DNA from: Pseudomonadota bacterium
GTDB lineage: Bacteria; Desulfobacterota; Syntrophobacteria; Syntrophobacterales; Syntrophobacteraceae
Assembly: GCA_023416335.1 (NCBI GenBank)
Contig: JAEZHY010000159.1
Span: 1-14,935, forward strand
DNA: 14,935 bases
Direction of reading: 5' to 3'
Positions 13,650 to 14,935 of this stretch are shown in pieces (position 1 is the stretch's first letter; the number at the start of each line of letters is the position of its first letter). The translations under genes were made by a program, and so were the position numbers. The notes under the pieces are model-generated. The model saw only the letters and a list, made by a program, of their open reading frames with translations, was not told the DNA's origin and did not search any database.

Positions 13650-13683
13650 AAAAATCCCCCCGCCTTGCCGGTCAGAGGGGATT
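13650..13683 (-). terminator. Intrinsic terminator of the ferritin-like gene
   Basis: On the minus strand AATCCCC (13683-13677) pairs with GGGGATT (13659-13653) around a 17-base loop that has its own CCG/CGG pairing, followed by TTT and CC. It lies 17 bases after the stop at 13700 and upstream of the kinase promoter, so the two genes are separate units. Confidence 0.6.
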
Positions 13684-13699
13684 CGGGATTGCGCATTGC

Positions 13700-14278
13700 C
13701 TAGTGATACTCGCCTACAACGTTGTGGCTCCATGCCTGTTGGGTGTTGCTGGCTGCTTCCCGCCACACGGATGGATCCGTCACTTTGCCTTCCTGGTAAA
13801 GTTCCTCGGCAACGACTTCAGGGATGATCCTGCTCAGGGAGACGATACAGGGCGTTATTTCATGAAGATGCCGCAGAGCGAGGTCGGCAACTTTTCGATC
13901 GCCCAAAGCGCAGGCAGTGGTGTGCAGCATCGTGTACCCTATCGCGGCCAGATTCAGGGACGTGTAATCGTCCCGCAGACTTCTCGAAACGGGATCTTCT
14001 GCCCTGAATTTGCCGTAAATGCCCGCGATCGCGCCCATGGCCGTGCTCGCCGCCTTGCTCAATGTGGTTCCCGCTCCTCCGTCCAGGGCCGAGAGGCATT
14101 GATCGAGTGATTGCGTATGCGAGCGCAGTATGTTTTCGATTTTCGTAAGCAGTTGATGTGCTTCAAGAAAAGGCGTGAATTTTTCGTCGCCCGTTTGGCG
14201 TTGGATCGCCTCGAGGCAGTGTTTCTCGACTCCGTACATGTCGCTCACGTAGTCGCGAAGAATCTCTCTATTGTCCAT
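13700..14278 (-). CDS. Ferritin-like four-helix protein (DUF892-type)
   Basis: The 192-residue all-helical protein begins LRDYVSDMYGVEKHCLEAI (7-25), close to the YciF/DUF892 pattern DYLRDLYDAEKQLLKAL. Helix 2 has KIENILRSHTQSLDQCLSAL (46-65) with Glu48 and His54, and after a short glycine/alanine link come DDYTSLNLAAIGYTMLHTTA (103-122) and LALRHLHEITPCIV (133-146). Glu18, Glu48, His54, Asp104, His138 and Glu140 are possible metal ligands, but a complete di-iron site cannot be confirmed by eye. DUF892 proteins are linked to stress and metal handling. GAGGAG is 11 bases before the ATG at 14278. It is divergent from YjbQ across 147 bases. Uncharacterised homologues with HTTA-x-ALGD are common in soil and sediment bacteria. 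Confidence 0.6.
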   Translation of the reverse strand: MDNREILRDYVSDMYGVEKHCLEAIQRQTGDEKFTPFLEAHQLLTKIENILRSHTQSLDQCLSALDGGAGTTLSKAASTAMGAIAGIYGKFRAEDPVSRSLRDDYTSLNLAAIGYTMLHTTACALGDRKVADLALRHLHEITPCIVSLSRIIPEVVAEELYQEGKVTDPSVWREAASNTQQAWSHNVVGEYH

Positions 14279-14298
14279 ATATCACGTTCTCCTCTGCG

Positions 14299-14308
14299 GG
14301 TAATTACC
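14299..14308. promoter_or_regulatory. 10-base palindrome GGTAATTACC before the ferritin-like gene
   Basis: A perfect 10-base palindrome sits 20 bases upstream of the start codon at 14278. It could be an operator half or part of the untranslated leader. No consensus is recognised. Confidence 0.25.
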
Positions 14309-14333
14309 GGGTTGGTTTAGTTTTGATTGAAAA

Positions 14334-14369
14334 ATCGATAGATTAAACGTAACCTCTGTTTGAATCGAT
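14334..14369. promoter_or_regulatory. Imperfect inverted repeat in the divergent ferritin-like/yjbQ control region
   Basis: ATCGAT (14334-14339) and ATCGAT (14364-14369) bracket GATTAAAC and GTTTGAATC, giving a 36-base imperfect palindrome. It lies midway between the two divergent start codons, where a shared regulator could bind. Confidence 0.3.
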
Positions 14370-14425
14370 GCAAGTGGAAGTCGGCTCAGGGCAGCGACAA
14401 CTTTTGAGATCCGAGGTGATAGAGA

Positions 14426-14842
14426 ATGAAAAGTTACCGTAAAGAATTGTGGTTCAATGTCCCGGCCCGAATGGGGTTCGTGAATATCACTCCGCAGGTC
14501 GAACAGTGCCTCGCGGAAAGCGGGATAAAAGAGGGGCTCGTGCTCTGCAATGCCATGCACATCACCGCCTCCGTCTTCATCAACGACAACGAATCGGGTC
14601 TTCACGGCGATTTTGCCCGCTGGCTCGAACAGTTGGCGCCGCATGAGCCTGTTTCGAGTTACCGACATAACGTGGGGGAAGACAACGCGGATGCACATCT
14701 CAAAAGACAGGTCATGGGCCGTGAGGTGGTCGTGGCAGTAACCGACGGCCGCCTGGATTTCGGTCCGTGGGAACAGATCTTTTACGGTGAGTTCGACGGC
14801 CGCCGAAAAAAGCGCGTGCTGGTGAAGATAATCGGCGAGTAA
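14426..14842 (+). CDS. yjbQ: YjbQ/UPF0047 family protein (secondary thiamine-phosphate synthase enzyme)
   Basis: The 138-residue protein matches PF01894 over its whole length, the normal size for the family. Conserved features are [13 protein letters not shown] (17-29), the His45 motif [16 protein letters not shown] (43-58), the second metal-site block [19 protein letters not shown] (80-98) with His81, Asp86 and His91, and [19 protein letters not shown] (108-126) near the end. YjbQ has weak thiamine-phosphate synthase activity in Escherichia coli, but its true role is uncertain and no thiamine gene is near. The ATG at 14426 has GAGGTGAT about 8 bases upstream. It is divergent from the ferritin-like gene and followed by a palindromic repeat. 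Confidence 0.92.
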   Translation: MKSYRKELWFNVPARMGFVNITPQVEQCLAESGIKEGLVLCNAMHITASVFINDNESGLHGDFARWLEQLAPHEPVSSYRHNVGEDNADAHLKRQVMGREVVVAVTDGRLDFGPWEQIFYGEFDGRRKKRVLVKIIGE

Positions 14843-14891
14843 GACGGCCCATCCACTTTTTCCTCGACCCGAATTAAAGACCTTAAAAAAC

Positions 14892-14926
14892 CTGGATCCC
14901 GGCTCAAAAGCACTGCCGGGATGACG
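14892..14926. repeat. 35-base palindromic dispersed repeat, copy 2
   Basis: Same unit as 6337-6371: CTGGATCCCGGCTCAA, a 5-base variable loop part (AAGCA here, CTGCT in copy 1), then CTGCCGGGATGACG. The 8-base stem is fully conserved. It lies 49 bases after yjbQ and could act as its transcription end. Confidence 0.75.
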
Positions 14927-14935
14927 GGATTGGGG

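Overview
The window looks like chromosomal DNA of a motile Gram-negative bacterium, most likely a deltaproteobacterium (Desulfobacterota, for example a Syntrophobacter-like sulfate reducer or syntroph). This rests on sigma-54-type promoters, a short flagellin of about 280 residues, an exopolysaccharide gene set containing a DUF5989 microprotein, and moderately high GC. The species is not certain. I see no phage, transposase, CRISPR array, rRNA or tRNA.

Positions 1-4295 are the edge of a surface-polysaccharide locus. On the minus strand lie a glycosyltransferase, a SAM methyltransferase and a lipid-flippase-like membrane protein that is cut by the window start. Divergently, on the plus strand, lie an SGNH hydrolase and a 49-residue DUF5989 membrane microprotein, probably behind a sigma-54 promoter and ended by a strong hairpin.

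Positions 4299-7324 hold three hydrolases with the Ser nucleophile in an elbow: a patatin-like lipase and two alpha/beta hydrolases. The two alpha/beta hydrolase genes converge on a 430-base gap full of inverted repeats. Each gene ends inside a short heptamer tandem array, so the arrays supply the last residues and the stop codons.

Positions 7485-9865 (minus strand) carry a PAP2 lipid-phosphatase gene overlapping a YitT-type membrane protein gene, and an ASCH-domain protein with an unusual C-terminal extension. A lone flagellin gene follows at 10127-10963. Its control region is well preserved: an intrinsic terminator, a near-perfect sigma-54 promoter and, upstream of that, a perfect IHF consensus site.

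Positions 11127-14842 have a stress or signalling flavour: a UspA-like protein behind a GC-rich structured leader, an orphan PAS-HisKA_3 sensor kinase with an extended -10 promoter, a ferritin-like (DUF892-type) four-helix protein and a divergent YjbQ/UPF0047 enzyme. A 35-base palindromic repeat occurs at 6337-6371 and again at 14892-14926, which suggests a dispersed genomic repeat family.

No single locus here is clearly a new system. The best leads are the heptamer arrays at the gene ends, the SGNH-DUF5989 pair and the ASCH fusion.
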